Positions 1 to 7,838 of a stretch of 64,000 nucleotides of DNA are shown in pieces. The stretch comes from Saccharomonospora glauca K62 (lineage in GTDB: Bacteria > Actinomycetota > Actinomycetes > Mycobacteriales > Pseudonocardiaceae). The stretch covers positions 2,073,202 to 2,137,201 of the forward strand of contig NZ_CM001484.1 of NCBI RefSeq assembly GCF_000243395.2, written 5' to 3'. Position 1 is the first letter of the stretch, and the number at the start of each line of letters is the position of its first letter. The notes beneath the pieces were generated by a model, which was not told the origin of the DNA, searched no databases, and worked only from the letters and a program-made list of their open reading frames with translations. The position numbers and the translations under genes were made by a program.

Positions 1-411
1 GACCTTGAGCGCTCCTTTCGCCGATGCAGTGGTCACCACCAAGGTGGCCAGGCCGAAGTGCCGTTGAAGCGGACCGCGCACGGTGTCGACCGTCTGGATC
101 CGGGAGAGGGGAGCCACATGCCAGCGTTGCCAGAAATAGCCGACGCGCACGTGTACCGCGGTGTCGGTGATCTCCCAACGATGGACCGCGAACCACCACC
201 GTGGCAGCAGGATGACGGCCGGAACGGCCAGAACGGCGACCACCGCGGTGGGGCCGAACAGCCAGGGGCCGCCCATCTTGAGCACGCCGGGCACCACGGC
301 GCAGACCACCAGCACGGCCACGGCCGCGGCGAACAGGCCGGCGACCTTGGTACGCCACCACTGGACGGTGGCCCGGTGGAACCGGTTTCTCGGCGGCTTG
401 GTCGGGGGCAT
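1..411 (-). CDS. PH-domain membrane protein, YdbS/DUF304-like (3' part missing)
   Basis: The reading frame starts at an ATG (411-409) preceded by AAGGAG and runs open to base 1, so only the first 137 codons are present. A basic, Trp-rich N-terminus (RFHRATVQWWRTK) leads into two hydrophobic segments (about residues 22-40 and 52-72). These are followed by a beta-rich stretch containing WEITDTAVHVRVGYF and SRIQTVDTVRGPLQRHFG. That layout and the SRIQTV...R.GPLQR..G pattern are typical of bacterial PH (bPH_2/DUF304) proteins of the YdbS type, which are membrane proteins of poorly defined function. It is divergent from the cluster and probably lies outside it. The family is seen directly; the role is unknown. 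Confidence 0.75.
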   Translation of the reverse strand, partial: MPPTKPPRNRFHRATVQWWRTKVAGLFAAAVAVLVVCAVVPGVLKMGGPWLFGPTAVVAVLAVPAVILLPRWWFAVHRWEITDTAVHVRVGYFWQRWHVAPLSRIQTVDTVRGPLQRHFGLATLVVTTASAKGALKV

Positions 412-472
412 GGAACTCCTTCACCAATGGCGACCGCGATGTGCGCAGTGTAAGGCATCGATACCGAACGTC

Positions 473-499
473 ACCGACATCGTGCATCGGGATGTCGGT
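473..499. promoter_or_regulatory. Inverted repeat between PH-protein gene and GNAT gene
   Basis: ACCGACATC and GATGTCGGT form a perfect 9-bp inverted repeat with a 9-nt spacer. It lies 21 bp upstream of the GTG start of the GNAT gene, in the divergent gap. It could be an operator for either gene. It does not match the box repeated elsewhere in the cluster. Function is inferred from position only. Confidence 0.3.
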
Positions 500-519
500 C
501 GGCGAGAGAGGCAGGGGTT

Positions 520-1053
520 GTGGCAGCCAAGCGAGTGATCTTTCCCGTGACGTCGACCCGACGTGTGGAGTTGTGTCCGGCGACGGCCGCGGACCAGTCG
601 GAATTCTTTCGCACGGTGTTGCGGACGGGCATCGAGAGCGTGCGGCCGATGGCACGCGCGGATGGAGTGGGACCGCGTCCGAACGCGGCCTTCACGGTCC
701 GCAACCGAATGAGCGGGGAACAGCTCGGGTTCAGCCTGCTGTTCGGCCTCGACGAGGCCGGACACATTCGTTGCGGAACGTATCTCGATCCGGAACTCAA
801 CCGATTGGGACTCGGCGGGGACGCCATCGGTTTGACCATCAACTACACCTTTGCGCAATTCAATGTGGATCGAGTGATCACGGAGACCACCGAGGCGAGT
901 CTCGGCTCGTTCGGGATGCGGCCGGGGGACGAACGGGTGCTCACGGTCCTTCCCGATTTCCTGTACTTCCGGGGCCGTTACTGGAACCTCTACGGTTTCC
1001 AGGTGGAACGGCACGAGTGGGTCAGCGACGACCAGGAGATCGTCGATGATTAA
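520..1053 (+). CDS. GNAT-family N-acetyltransferase-like protein 1
   Basis: Encodes a 177-residue protein starting at GTG just after AGGGG. The fold suggested by sequence is GNAT: an N-terminal RRVELCPATAADQ strand-helix and a central GHIRCGTYLDPELNRLGLGGDAIGLTINYTF region in the place of the acetyl-CoA loop. A C-terminal strand contains FLYFRGRYWNLYGF. It is clearly paralogous to the protein at 15280-15933 (shared RR[VI].LCPA[TS]A.D and VRDATALTTNFAF-like blocks). Two such genes bracketing the cluster's left arm suggest acyl transfer to the peptide or to an amino sugar, but the substrate is not evident. The canonical Q/RxxGxG/A acetyl-CoA motif is poorly conserved, so family membership is moderately sure and function is not. 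Confidence 0.6.
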   Translation: MAAKRVIFPVTSTRRVELCPATAADQSEFFRTVLRTGIESVRPMARADGVGPRPNAAFTVRNRMSGEQLGFSLLFGLDEAGHIRCGTYLDPELNRLGLGGDAIGLTINYTFAQFNVDRVITETTEASLGSFGMRPGDERVLTVLPDFLYFRGRYWNLYGFQVERHEWVSDDQEIVDD

Positions 1054-1059
1054 GGTGTC

Positions 1060-1087
1060 GTCGTTGTCTCGCCGGCGGGACAACGAC
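1060..1087. promoter_or_regulatory. Cluster palindrome box, copy 1
   Basis: The 16-bp box GTCTCGCCGGCGGGAC (1066-1081) is extended here by GTCGTT and AACGAC to a 28-bp palindrome with one internal mismatch. It starts 6 bp after the GNAT stop codon and lies directly upstream of a possible promoter (TACGAT at 1112-1117) for the ligase operon. The same box recurs at 9147, 15963, 16007 and 35650, always between genes. A terminator role is less likely because there is no loop and no T-tract, and because the other copies sit in divergent gaps. An operator is inferred. Confidence 0.55.
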
Positions 1088-1205
1088 CTGGCCACGGGGT
1101 AATACCTGCTATACGATTCGTTCGCTCGTTTTCCTCGCCTCGTCCTCGCAGAGGATTCTTTTCATCCGGGATTCGTGCCTCAATGGAACCGAGGAGCGGT
1201 TTGTC

Positions 1206-2534
1206 GTGACGTACTCCGAACTATCGCCGGAGGAACTCCTGGCCGAGGGTTTCTTCTCACCGCGGATCACCGAGGAACCCTGGGTGGTGCGCTGGGACCG
1301 GTTCGACGGCGACCTCGCAGCCATCGAGGCCATGGTGCTCGACGCCCTCCCGGAGACGGTGGTGTTCCACACCTCCGGAACCACCGGCGCCAGTCGGGCG
1401 TGGTACCGAAAGAAGCAATTCCTCTGGGCCGAGGCCTCGATGCTGGCGAGGCTGTTGGCTCCCCGAGCGCCCGAAGCGGCGTTGTCCTTCGTGCACCCGA
1501 AACATCTCTACGGCGCGTTGAGCAGCGTTCTCGTGCCCGCGAGGCTCGGTATCCCGGTCTGGTACCGACCGCAGGTCACGGGCCAGCTGCCCCCGGTCGA
1601 CGAGCACCGTCACTGGGCGGTCATGGCCATCCCCTGGGTCTTCGCCGTGTTGCGACGGCACATGGCCTGGATTCGCTCCCTCGACCAGGTCACCGTGCTG
1701 CACGCGAGCGGCATGATCCCCGATGCCGCACTGCATTTCCTCGCCGAGGCGGGGCCGGAGCGCGCCCGCATCATCGAGGTCTTCGGCGCGACCGAGTCCG
1801 GTGGGGTCGGCACCCGGCAGTGGTCCGAGGGCGATCCGCCCGACTGGTCACTGATCGACGACGTCTCCTTCGTCGATCCGGTGGTACCGGGTGAGGGGGA
1901 GGTCCCGTTGAAGATCCGCAGTCCACGGCTTGCCTTCCTCGGGGAGAACGAGGCTCCGGACCACTGTCAGCTGGACGACTACGTACAGCGCCTCTCCGAC
2001 CGGAGCTTCCGTTTCAGCGGTCGCCGTACGAGGTTGGTGAACATCAACGGACGCCGGTTCAACTTGGACCGTCTGGAGGACCTTCTCAGCCCTGTGCTCG
2101 ACTGCGTCGACTACGCGATCCGGCCCGTGACCGATCCGGTGGTCGGGGAGCACATCGAGCTCGTGGTGGTGCTCAAGGAGCACACCGAACTGTCGGATCT
2201 CGACCTGACGACGGCGTTCGAGCGTATCGGGGTACGACCACGGCGAGTTCGTGCCGTGAAGGCGATCGACCGCACCGAGATCGGAAAGTTCCGTCGAGTC
2301 CAGAAGCCAGAATCGACTGACGCAGGAGCCTTAGAGCGTGTCTCGTTTGGATCTTGGTTGGGTTGCGGGCATGATCTTGGTTCGTGGTTGATGAGTTGTC
2401 GCGGCGGTTGGTGCCTGATGAGCTGTGGGCACTGGTCGAACCGCTGGTCCCTGCGCATCAGGTTCGTCCGCAGGGAGGCGGACGGTCGCGCGTGGATGAT
2501 CGTGCTGTGTTCACCGCGATCGTGTTCGTGCTGA
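1206..2534 (+). CDS. Adenylate-forming acyl ligase, C-terminal end altered by IS insertion
   Basis: Member of the ANL superfamily that activates a carboxylic acid as acyl-AMP. Start is GTG. Visible motifs are the P-loop HTSGTTGASR near residue 57, VFGATESGG (A5-like), FSGRRTRLVNINGRR (hinge and A8) and the catalytic Lys in TEIGKFRR close to the end. At about 377 residues it is shorter than a full CoA ligase, mainly at the N-terminus. Without the IS the frame would read GCC TTA ACG TGA, ending at 377 residues. With the IS at 2334 the frame continues into IS sequence and gains a foreign tail of about 67 residues (442 total). The catalytic Lys is retained. It probably activates an aryl acid for the free carrier protein at 16229; the ammonia-lyase downstream suggests coumarate/cinnamate or a beta-amino acid. 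The substrate is inferred. Confidence 0.75.
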   Translation: MTYSELSPEELLAEGFFSPRITEEPWVVRWDRFDGDLAAIEAMVLDALPETVVFHTSGTTGASRAWYRKKQFLWAEASMLARLLAPRAPEAALSFVHPKHLYGALSSVLVPARLGIPVWYRPQVTGQLPPVDEHRHWAVMAIPWVFAVLRRHMAWIRSLDQVTVLHASGMIPDAALHFLAEAGPERARIIEVFGATESGGVGTRQWSEGDPPDWSLIDDVSFVDPVVPGEGEVPLKIRSPRLAFLGENEAPDHCQLDDYVQRLSDRSFRFSGRRTRLVNINGRRFNLDRLEDLLSPVLDCVDYAIRPVTDPVVGEHIELVVVLKEHTELSDLDLTTAFERIGVRPRRVRAVKAIDRTEIGKFRRVQKPESTDAGALERVSFGSWLGCGHDLGSWLMSCRGGWCLMSCGHWSNRWSLRIRFVRREADGRAWMIVLCSPRSCSC

Positions 2535-2743
2535 CAAGCGGGTGCGCTTGGCGACACCTGCCACCCAGCTTCGGAGTGAAGGTCCCGACCGCGCATCGTC
2601 GCTTCACCGAGTGGACGAAAGCCGGATTATGGCGCAGGTTGCATCGCGCGGTACTCGATGAACTCGGCAGCCAGGGAATGATCGACTGGTCCCGCGCGGT
2701 CCTGGACGGAGCCTCCGTCAGGGCCAAAAGGGGGGATCTCTGA
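2384..2743 (+). CDS. IS5-family transposase, first frame (OrfA)
   Basis: The 119-residue first frame begins MVDELSRRLVPDELWALVEPLVP, the usual start of this family. It contains the DUF4096-like N-terminal domain (FVLTSGCAWRHLPPSFGVKVPTAHRRFTEW) and the first catalytic Asp in DWSRAVLDGASVRA. It stops at TGA 2741-2743, just past AAAAGGGGGG (2726-2735). A -1 shift in that run would read on as AKKGGSLTGPSPVDRG into the second frame, the known expression strategy of IS427-type elements. Alone it lacks two of the three DDE residues. Confidence 0.88.
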   Translation: MVDELSRRLVPDELWALVEPLVPAHQVRPQGGGRSRVDDRAVFTAIVFVLTSGCAWRHLPPSFGVKVPTAHRRFTEWTKAGLWRRLHRAVLDELGSQGMIDWSRAVLDGASVRAKRGDL

Positions 2744-3192
2744 CCGGTCCCAGTCCTGTGGACCGCGGGAAACCCGGCTCGAAGATCCATGCACTGTCCG
2801 ACCGGGCGGGACTGCCGCTGGCGGTCGCGATCTCGGCCGCGAACACCAACGACGCGCACGCCCTCAAACCGCTGATTCTGGCCATCCCCGCCGTGAAATC
2901 CCGGCGGGGGCCCCGCCGGCGCAAGCCGGACAAGCTCCACGCCGACAAAGCCTACGACCAGGCCGAACTCCGAGACTGGGTACGCAAGCAAGGAATCACC
3001 GTGCGCATCGCCCGCAAAGGCATCGAATCCAGCCAGAAACTCGGCAAGCACCGCTGGGTCATCGAACGATGTATCGCGTGGCTGTTCGGATACCGACGAT
3101 TGACCATACGCTACGAGCGCTACGCCAACCACTTCTGCGCCTTCCTCACTCTCGCCGCAGCCCTCACCTGCTTCAAGAAACTCGCGAAATGA
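2728..3192 (+). CDS. IS5-family transposase, second frame (OrfB, catalytic DDE part)
   Basis: This frame is entered by -1 frameshifting near 2728; an independent GTG at 2758 is possible. It encodes the DDE_Tnp_1 catalytic core: GSKIHALSDRAGLPLAV, the second Asp in LHADKAYD, and the Glu in HRWVIERCIAWL. Its TGA (3190-3192) overlaps an ATG (3189-3191) in frame with the ammonia-lyase gene, so ribosomes finishing the transposase can restart on the lyase. No internal stop is seen. Confidence 0.88.
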   Translation, partial: KGGSLTGPSPVDRGKPGSKIHALSDRAGLPLAVAISAANTNDAHALKPLILAIPAVKSRRGPRRRKPDKLHADKAYDQAELRDWVRKQGITVRIARKGIESSQKLGKHRWVIERCIAWLFGYRRLTIRYERYANHFCAFLTLAAALTCFKKLAK

Positions 3193-4715
3193 GACATGCT
3201 CTTAACGTGACCATTTCCGCCGAGAGCCGAACCGACCTGTCGCTCGACGAGATCTTCCGGAGCGCGGTGCGGGAACGCCACCTTCCCCCGTTGAGCGACG
3301 AGGAAGTGGCTCGCATGCGGGCATGCGCGGCGACGGTCGCCAAGGAACTCGCCGCCGACAAACCGATCTACGGATTGACCCAGGGGTTCGGCCCGCTGGT
3401 GCTGTTCGAAGCCGAGTCGGAGTTGGAACAGGGCGACAGTCTCATCTCCCACCTCGGCACCGCGCAGGGCGAGTCTCTCCCGCCAGAGGTGTGCCGACTC
3501 GTCGTCTGGCTGAGATTGAACAGCATGCGCAAGGGGTTCTCCGCGGTGTCGCCGGACTTCTGGAACCGGTTGGCGGAGGCGTGGAGAGCCGGATTCGTCC
3601 CGGCCATTCCCCGGCACGGCACGGTCAGCGCCAGTGGAGATCTCCAGCCACTCGCGCACGCGGCGTTGAGTCACACGGGGCGAGGGGAGGCCTGGGTGCG
3701 AGCCTCGTCCGGTGGTTGGGAGACCCGGCCGGCCGCCGAGGTGCTGGCCGACCTGGGCATCGAGCCTTTCGTCTGGCCGGTCCGGGAGGCGCTCGCCTTC
3801 GTCAACGGTACGGGAGTCAGTCTCGCGGTCGCGATCGTCAACCAGCTCTCCGCACTCACCCTCGTGCGTGCCGGTGCATTGCTGACCGGGCGGATCAACG
3901 CCCTGCTCGGCTCGAATCCCGAGCACTACGAGCCCGGAATAGGCATCGCCCGAGGCCAGGACGGTCAGCGTCGCGCGGCCCAGTGGATTCGCCGGGAGCT
4001 GCCCGGCCACGCCGAGCGTGACCCCGCTCGACCGTTGCAGGAGCCCTACAGTCTTCGGTGCGGTCCGCAGGTCCTCGGGGCGGCACTCGACCAGCTGACC
4101 TTCGCGGGTGAGGTCCTGCGTCGGGAGGCGAACGGAGTCACCGACAACCCGATCGTGTTCGAGGACCAGGTCCTGCACGGCGGCAACTTCCATGCCATGC
4201 CGGTGGGCTTCGCCTCCGAACAGACCGGACTGGCCCTGCACTCGGCGGTGTATCTGTCGGAACGCCAGCTCGGTCTGTTGGTCAGCCCGGTCACCAACGG
4301 CGATCTTCCCCCGATGCTCACCCCACGTCCGGGACGCGGCGCGGGTCTGGCCGGTGTGCAGTTGAGCGCCACGTCGTTCGTCTCCCGGATACGCCAGCTC
4401 GTGTATCCCGCTTCGCTGACCACGCTGCCGACCAACGGCTGGAACCAGGACCACGTGCCCATGGCGTTGAACGGTGCGAACTCGGTCGCCGAGGCCCTCG
4501 ACCTGGGGTGGCTGGTGATCGGCTCCCTCGGGGTGGCCGTGGCGCAACTGACGGCGATGCTGGGACGGAGCGCAGCTGCGACGGACCCGTGGGCCGAACT
4601 CGCCGAGATCTCGCCGCCCCTGGACGTGGACCGACCGATGGCCGCCGAGGTGCGCTCGGCACGTGACGTCCTGCGTCGGGCCGCGGAGGACTTGCTGACC
4701 ACGTCGCCCGCGTGA
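3189..4715 (+). CDS. MIO-type aromatic amino acid ammonia-lyase or 2,3-aminomutase
   Basis: Member of the HAL/PAL/TAL family. The self-forming MIO cofactor motif Ala-Ser-Gly is at residues 142-144 counted from the ancestral GTG at 3207 (SASGDLQPLAHA). The lid tyrosine lies in IYGLTQGFG (Tyr55). The selectivity pair after SLIS is His82-Leu83, the combination seen in tyrosine-specific enzymes. Further family motifs are FVNGTG, EPYSLRCGPQVLG, DNPIVF and NQDHVPM. Length (502) fits a bacterial enzyme. It could make 4-coumarate (lyase) or beta-tyrosine (aminomutase); sequence alone cannot decide. The IS removed the native GGAG ribosome-binding site from the GTG. The ATG at 3189, overlapping the transposase stop, now gives a 508-residue product beginning MRHALN. 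The gene overlaps the next one by GTGA at 4712. Confidence 0.85.
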   Translation: MRHALNVTISAESRTDLSLDEIFRSAVRERHLPPLSDEEVARMRACAATVAKELAADKPIYGLTQGFGPLVLFEAESELEQGDSLISHLGTAQGESLPPEVCRLVVWLRLNSMRKGFSAVSPDFWNRLAEAWRAGFVPAIPRHGTVSASGDLQPLAHAALSHTGRGEAWVRASSGGWETRPAAEVLADLGIEPFVWPVREALAFVNGTGVSLAVAIVNQLSALTLVRAGALLTGRINALLGSNPEHYEPGIGIARGQDGQRRAAQWIRRELPGHAERDPARPLQEPYSLRCGPQVLGAALDQLTFAGEVLRREANGVTDNPIVFEDQVLHGGNFHAMPVGFASEQTGLALHSAVYLSERQLGLLVSPVTNGDLPPMLTPRPGRGAGLAGVQLSATSFVSRIRQLVYPASLTTLPTNGWNQDHVPMALNGANSVAEALDLGWLVIGSLGVAVAQLTAMLGRSAAATDPWAELAEISPPLDVDRPMAAEVRSARDVLRRAAEDLLTTSPA

Positions 4716-4747
4716 ACGGTCCGACGCCACGAGGCGGGGAGGTGACG

Positions 4748-6550
4748 GTGAGTTCCGAGAGGGCCACGATGTTGCGGGCTTCGGCCTGGCGGGACCTGCT
4801 GACATACCTCGCGCCTCATCGGACGCTGGTGACGGTCGGTGCGCTGTTCACGATGTGTGGCTCGCTGGTGGGTTTGACCCAGCCGATGATGGCCAAGTGG
4901 ATCGTCGACGCGCTGGGTGAGGGCCGCGCCGTGTTGGGGCCGATCCTGTTGTTGACCGCGGCCGTCGTGGTCGGTGCCGCGTTGGCCGCGATCGGGTACT
5001 GGTTGTTGGGGCGGGTTGCCGAGTCGGTGGTCCTGACGGCCCGGACGAGCATGCTCGGACGAATCCTGCGCATGCGCTTGGCCGAGACCGGTCGGCTCCA
5101 GCCGGGCGATTTGATGTCCAGGGTCACCGCGGACACGACCTTGCTCCGGCAGTCGGTCAGCCAGACCCTCGTGGACGCGCTCAAAGGGTTGCTGATGCTG
5201 GTGGCCGTGGTGGTGGCGATGGTGCTCCTGGACGCGGTGCTGCTGTTGGTCACCGTCGCGGTGCTGGCCGTCGCGGCGTTGCTGATCGCCCTGGTCGTGC
5301 CGTTCTTCCAGCGCTACAGCGCGAAAGTGCAGGAGTCGATCGGGGACATCAACGCGGTCCTGGAACGGTTGCTCGGCGCCTTCCGGACGGTGAAGTCGTC
5401 CGGCGCCGAGCCGGGGGAGGCGGAGAAACTGCGTGTCTCCACCGACCGAGCATGGTTCTTCGGACTTCGGTTGGCGCGTCTGAGCGGGATCGTCAGCGCC
5501 GGCGCACTGCTGGCCATCCACGTCTCTTTTCTGGCGGTCCTCGGGGTGGGCGGGGCCCGTGTGGCCTCCGGTGCCATCCCCGTCGGCACTTTGATCGCGT
5601 TCCTGTTGTACCTCTTCGCGCTGATCGAGCCCGTGGCCGGGCTGATCACCGCCGCGTCCACGTTCAGCACCGGGGTGGCCGCGATACGGCGTATCCGGGA
5701 GGTCGAGCGCCTCGAGGTGGAGTCGGTGGGCGAGCGAGCCCGGTCGGGCACCGGTGACCCGCGTCCCGCCGCGTTGTCCTTCCACGACGTGCACTTCGCC
5801 TATCCCGACGGAACCGCCGTGCATCACGGGGTGTCCTTCGCGATCCCACCCGGTGGGTTGACCGCGGTGGTGGGCCCGTCGGGAGCGGGCAAGTCCACCC
5901 TCTTCTCGCTCGTCGAACGGTTCTACGACCCGGTACGGGGAAGTATCACGATGGACGGCAAGGACATCCGCGACTGGCCGCTGGTCGAGTTGCGTGCCGT
6001 CATCGGGTACGTGGAACAGGACGCGCCGGTTCTGGCGGGGACCCTGCGCGAGAACCTGGTCATGGGCGCGGTCGAGCCCATCTCGGAGGACGAGATTCGG
6101 GCCGTGCTCGAACGCACCAGGCTCACCGAGCTGGTCGACCGGCTGCCCGACGGCCTCGACAGCCGGGTCGGTCATCGGGGCAACACCCTGTCGGGAGGGG
6201 AACGTCAACGCGTCGCCATCGCGCGGGCACTCCTTCGCAAGCCGCGGTTGCTGTTGCTCGACGAAGCCACCTCGCAACTGGACGCGGTGAACGAGGCCGC
6301 GCTCCGGGACGTCGTGGTGGAGGTGGCCGCCGAGCTCACCGTCCTGGTCGTCGCCCATCGTCTGTCCACGGTGACCAAGGCCGACCGCATCCTGGTGATG
6401 GAGGCCGGGCGGATCCGGGCCGTCGGCTCGCACGAGGAGTTGGTGGCCAGTGACGAGCTGTACCGGGAATTGGCCGCGACGCAGCTTCTGGTCGCCGAGG
6501 ACGAGACCGTCGTACCGGCGGTCGGGGACGGCGTCGGTACCCCGCACTGA
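4748..6550 (+). CDS. ABC exporter, fused transmembrane and ATPase domains
   Basis: Half-transporter of about 600 residues with six predicted membrane helices (MdlB/MsbA-type) followed by a nucleotide-binding domain. Walker A is GPSGAGKST, the signature is LSGGERQR, Walker B is LLLLDEATSQLD and the switch His is in VVAHRLSTV. One gene implies a homodimer. The GTG at 4748 is preceded at 5 bp by GGGGAGG and is preferred; an in-frame GTG at 4712 overlaps the lyase stop and would add 12 residues. It forms one operon with the ligase and lyase genes and is the only obvious exporter in the cluster, so product export and self-protection are its likely job. It converges with the FAD monooxygenase gene 15 bp downstream. 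Confidence 0.85.
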   Translation: MSSERATMLRASAWRDLLTYLAPHRTLVTVGALFTMCGSLVGLTQPMMAKWIVDALGEGRAVLGPILLLTAAVVVGAALAAIGYWLLGRVAESVVLTARTSMLGRILRMRLAETGRLQPGDLMSRVTADTTLLRQSVSQTLVDALKGLLMLVAVVVAMVLLDAVLLLVTVAVLAVAALLIALVVPFFQRYSAKVQESIGDINAVLERLLGAFRTVKSSGAEPGEAEKLRVSTDRAWFFGLRLARLSGIVSAGALLAIHVSFLAVLGVGGARVASGAIPVGTLIAFLLYLFALIEPVAGLITAASTFSTGVAAIRRIREVERLEVESVGERARSGTGDPRPAALSFHDVHFAYPDGTAVHHGVSFAIPPGGLTAVVGPSGAGKSTLFSLVERFYDPVRGSITMDGKDIRDWPLVELRAVIGYVEQDAPVLAGTLRENLVMGAVEPISEDEIRAVLERTRLTELVDRLPDGLDSRVGHRGNTLSGGERQRVAIARALLRKPRLLLLDEATSQLDAVNEAALRDVVVEVAAELTVLVVAHRLSTVTKADRILVMEAGRIRAVGSHEELVASDELYRELAATQLLVAEDETVVPAVGDGVGTPH

Positions 6551-6565
6551 CGTGACACATGCCTT

Positions 6566-7816
6566 CTACTTCGTCGAGGCGGCGACGTCGTAGCTGGGGC
6601 GGTTGTTGAGCATCTCCGGATCGAACCCGGCCAGCCGCTTGTACCGAGCGGCGATCTCCTCGCGCTCGGACAACGGCAGGATGTCCTCGACGTCGTCGAA
6701 GCCCTCCGGTGCCCGCTCGTAGGCGAGCTTGATCACGAGTTCCGGGCCCCTCTGCCGATTGGACAGCGTGACCTTGGCCGTGGCGGGTCGCCGTTCGGCC
6801 TCGTACTCCTCGCACGCGGCGACCGGGTCGTCGTGCCGGGCCAGTGCGGAGGCAAGCACGCGAGCGTCCAGAATGGCTTGGGAGGCGCCGTTGGAGCCGA
6901 TGGGGTACATCGGGTGGGCGGCGTCCCCCAAGAGCGTCACGGGCCCGTGTGTCCACCGCGGAAGGGGGTCCCTGTCCACCATGGGGTACTCGTAGACCAC
7001 CGACGCGCGCCGAATCAGGTCCGGTACGTCGAGCCAGTCGAACGTCCACGTGTCGAACCAGTGCAGGAAGTCGTCCGGGGAAACTCGGCGGTTCCAGTCG
7101 CCACGCGACATAGCCTGCCGATCGAGCGGACGCTCGGCCACCCAGTTGACTTCCACCTCTCCCGTGTCGTCCGGATCGGAAATCGGGTACGCGACGAACT
7201 TCTGTACGTCGGTTCCGGCCATGATCATGGATCGGCCCCCACGATAGGGCCGCGCTCTCGTCGTGCCGCGCCACAGGACGAGTCCGTTCCACAGGGGAGC
7301 GGGCTCGGAGGGGTAGAAGCCCTTGCGCACGGCCGAGTGGATGCCATCGGCGCCGATCAACAGGTCGCACGGCCCCACGGAGGAGTCCCCGACCCGTGCG
7401 ATGACCTTTCCGTTCTCGGTCACGACGTCGGTCACCCGGTGACCGGTCCTGACGGTGTCGGGGCCGAGCCGCTCCCGAACGGCGTCCAGCAGCAACATCT
7501 GGAGACGGCCGCGGTGCACGGAGTACTGGGGCCATTTGTAGCCCGCCGCGATCCCTCGCGGTTCCGACCAGATGAGTTGGCCGCGGTGGTTGAAGTACGC
7601 CAGCTCCCCGGTGGGGACACCGATGTCGGACAGCCGAGGGGCCAGACCGAGCTCGGTGAGCTCACGCACGGCGTGGGGCAGAAGGTTGATTCCCACTCCC
7701 AGGGGGCGGATCTCCTTGGCTGCTTCGAGCACGACCACGTCCGTGATGCCCGCGGAATGCAGGCTCAGTGCCGTGGCCAGCCCGCCGATACCGCCACCGG
7801 CGATGACGACTCGCAT
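6566..7816 (-). CDS. FAD-dependent aromatic-ring monooxygenase (PhzS-like)
   Basis: Class A flavoprotein monooxygenase of 416 residues. Motifs are the N-terminal Rossmann GGGIGGLATAL, the DG motif in LLIGADGIHSAVR and the GD motif LLGDAAHPMYPIGSNGASQAI. The C-terminal block RGPELVIKLAYERAPEGFDDVEDILP is characteristic of the PhzS-type subgroup, whose members hydroxylate small aromatic or heteroaromatic substrates using NAD(P)H. GAGGAG precedes the ATG. It follows the first glycosyltransferase by 22 bp on the same strand. Probable role: hydroxylation of an aromatic residue or aryl precursor, which may create a glycosylation point. Substrate is inferred. Confidence 0.8.
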   Translation of the reverse strand: MRVVIAGGGIGGLATALSLHSAGITDVVVLEAAKEIRPLGVGINLLPHAVRELTELGLAPRLSDIGVPTGELAYFNHRGQLIWSEPRGIAAGYKWPQYSVHRGRLQMLLLDAVRERLGPDTVRTGHRVTDVVTENGKVIARVGDSSVGPCDLLIGADGIHSAVRKGFYPSEPAPLWNGLVLWRGTTRARPYRGGRSMIMAGTDVQKFVAYPISDPDDTGEVEVNWVAERPLDRQAMSRGDWNRRVSPDDFLHWFDTWTFDWLDVPDLIRRASVVYEYPMVDRDPLPRWTHGPVTLLGDAAHPMYPIGSNGASQAILDARVLASALARHDDPVAACEEYEAERRPATAKVTLSNRQRGPELVIKLAYERAPEGFDDVEDILPLSEREEIAARYKRLAGFDPEMLNNRPSYDVAASTK

Positions 7817-7838
7817 GGCAACTCCTCGTGTCTCGATG

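Larger units (their letters stand above)
2331..3204. mobile_element. IS5-family (IS427-like) insertion sequence with TTA target duplication
   Basis: The element spans 2334-3201 (868 bp) and is flanked by the direct repeat TTA (2331-2333 and 3202-3204). Its ends are imperfect inverted repeats: GAGCGTGTCTCGTTTGG at the left and, read inward, GAGCATGTCTCATTTCG at the right (14 of 17 match). It carries two overlapping transposase frames joined by an A4G6 run. Length, TTA target and frame organisation match the IS427 subgroup of IS5. It lies exactly at the stop/start overlap of the ligase and ammonia-lyase genes, reading in their direction. Both ends and both frames look intact, consistent with a recent insertion. 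Confidence 0.9.

Noticed and set aside
1060-1087. 28-bp palindrome as a transcription terminator of the GNAT gene
   Set aside because: It has no loop or T-tract, and the core recurs in divergent promoter gaps where no gene ends. An operator explains all copies better.
3069-3188. Start of the ammonia-lyase at 3069
   Set aside because: That stretch is transposase coding sequence read in another frame. The native start is GTG 3207, and the best present start is ATG 3189.
3120-6547. Long minus-strand frames (561 and 833 codons) opposite the ammonia-lyase and ABC exporter genes
   Set aside because: The + strand genes have complete catalytic motifs; the antisense products have none.
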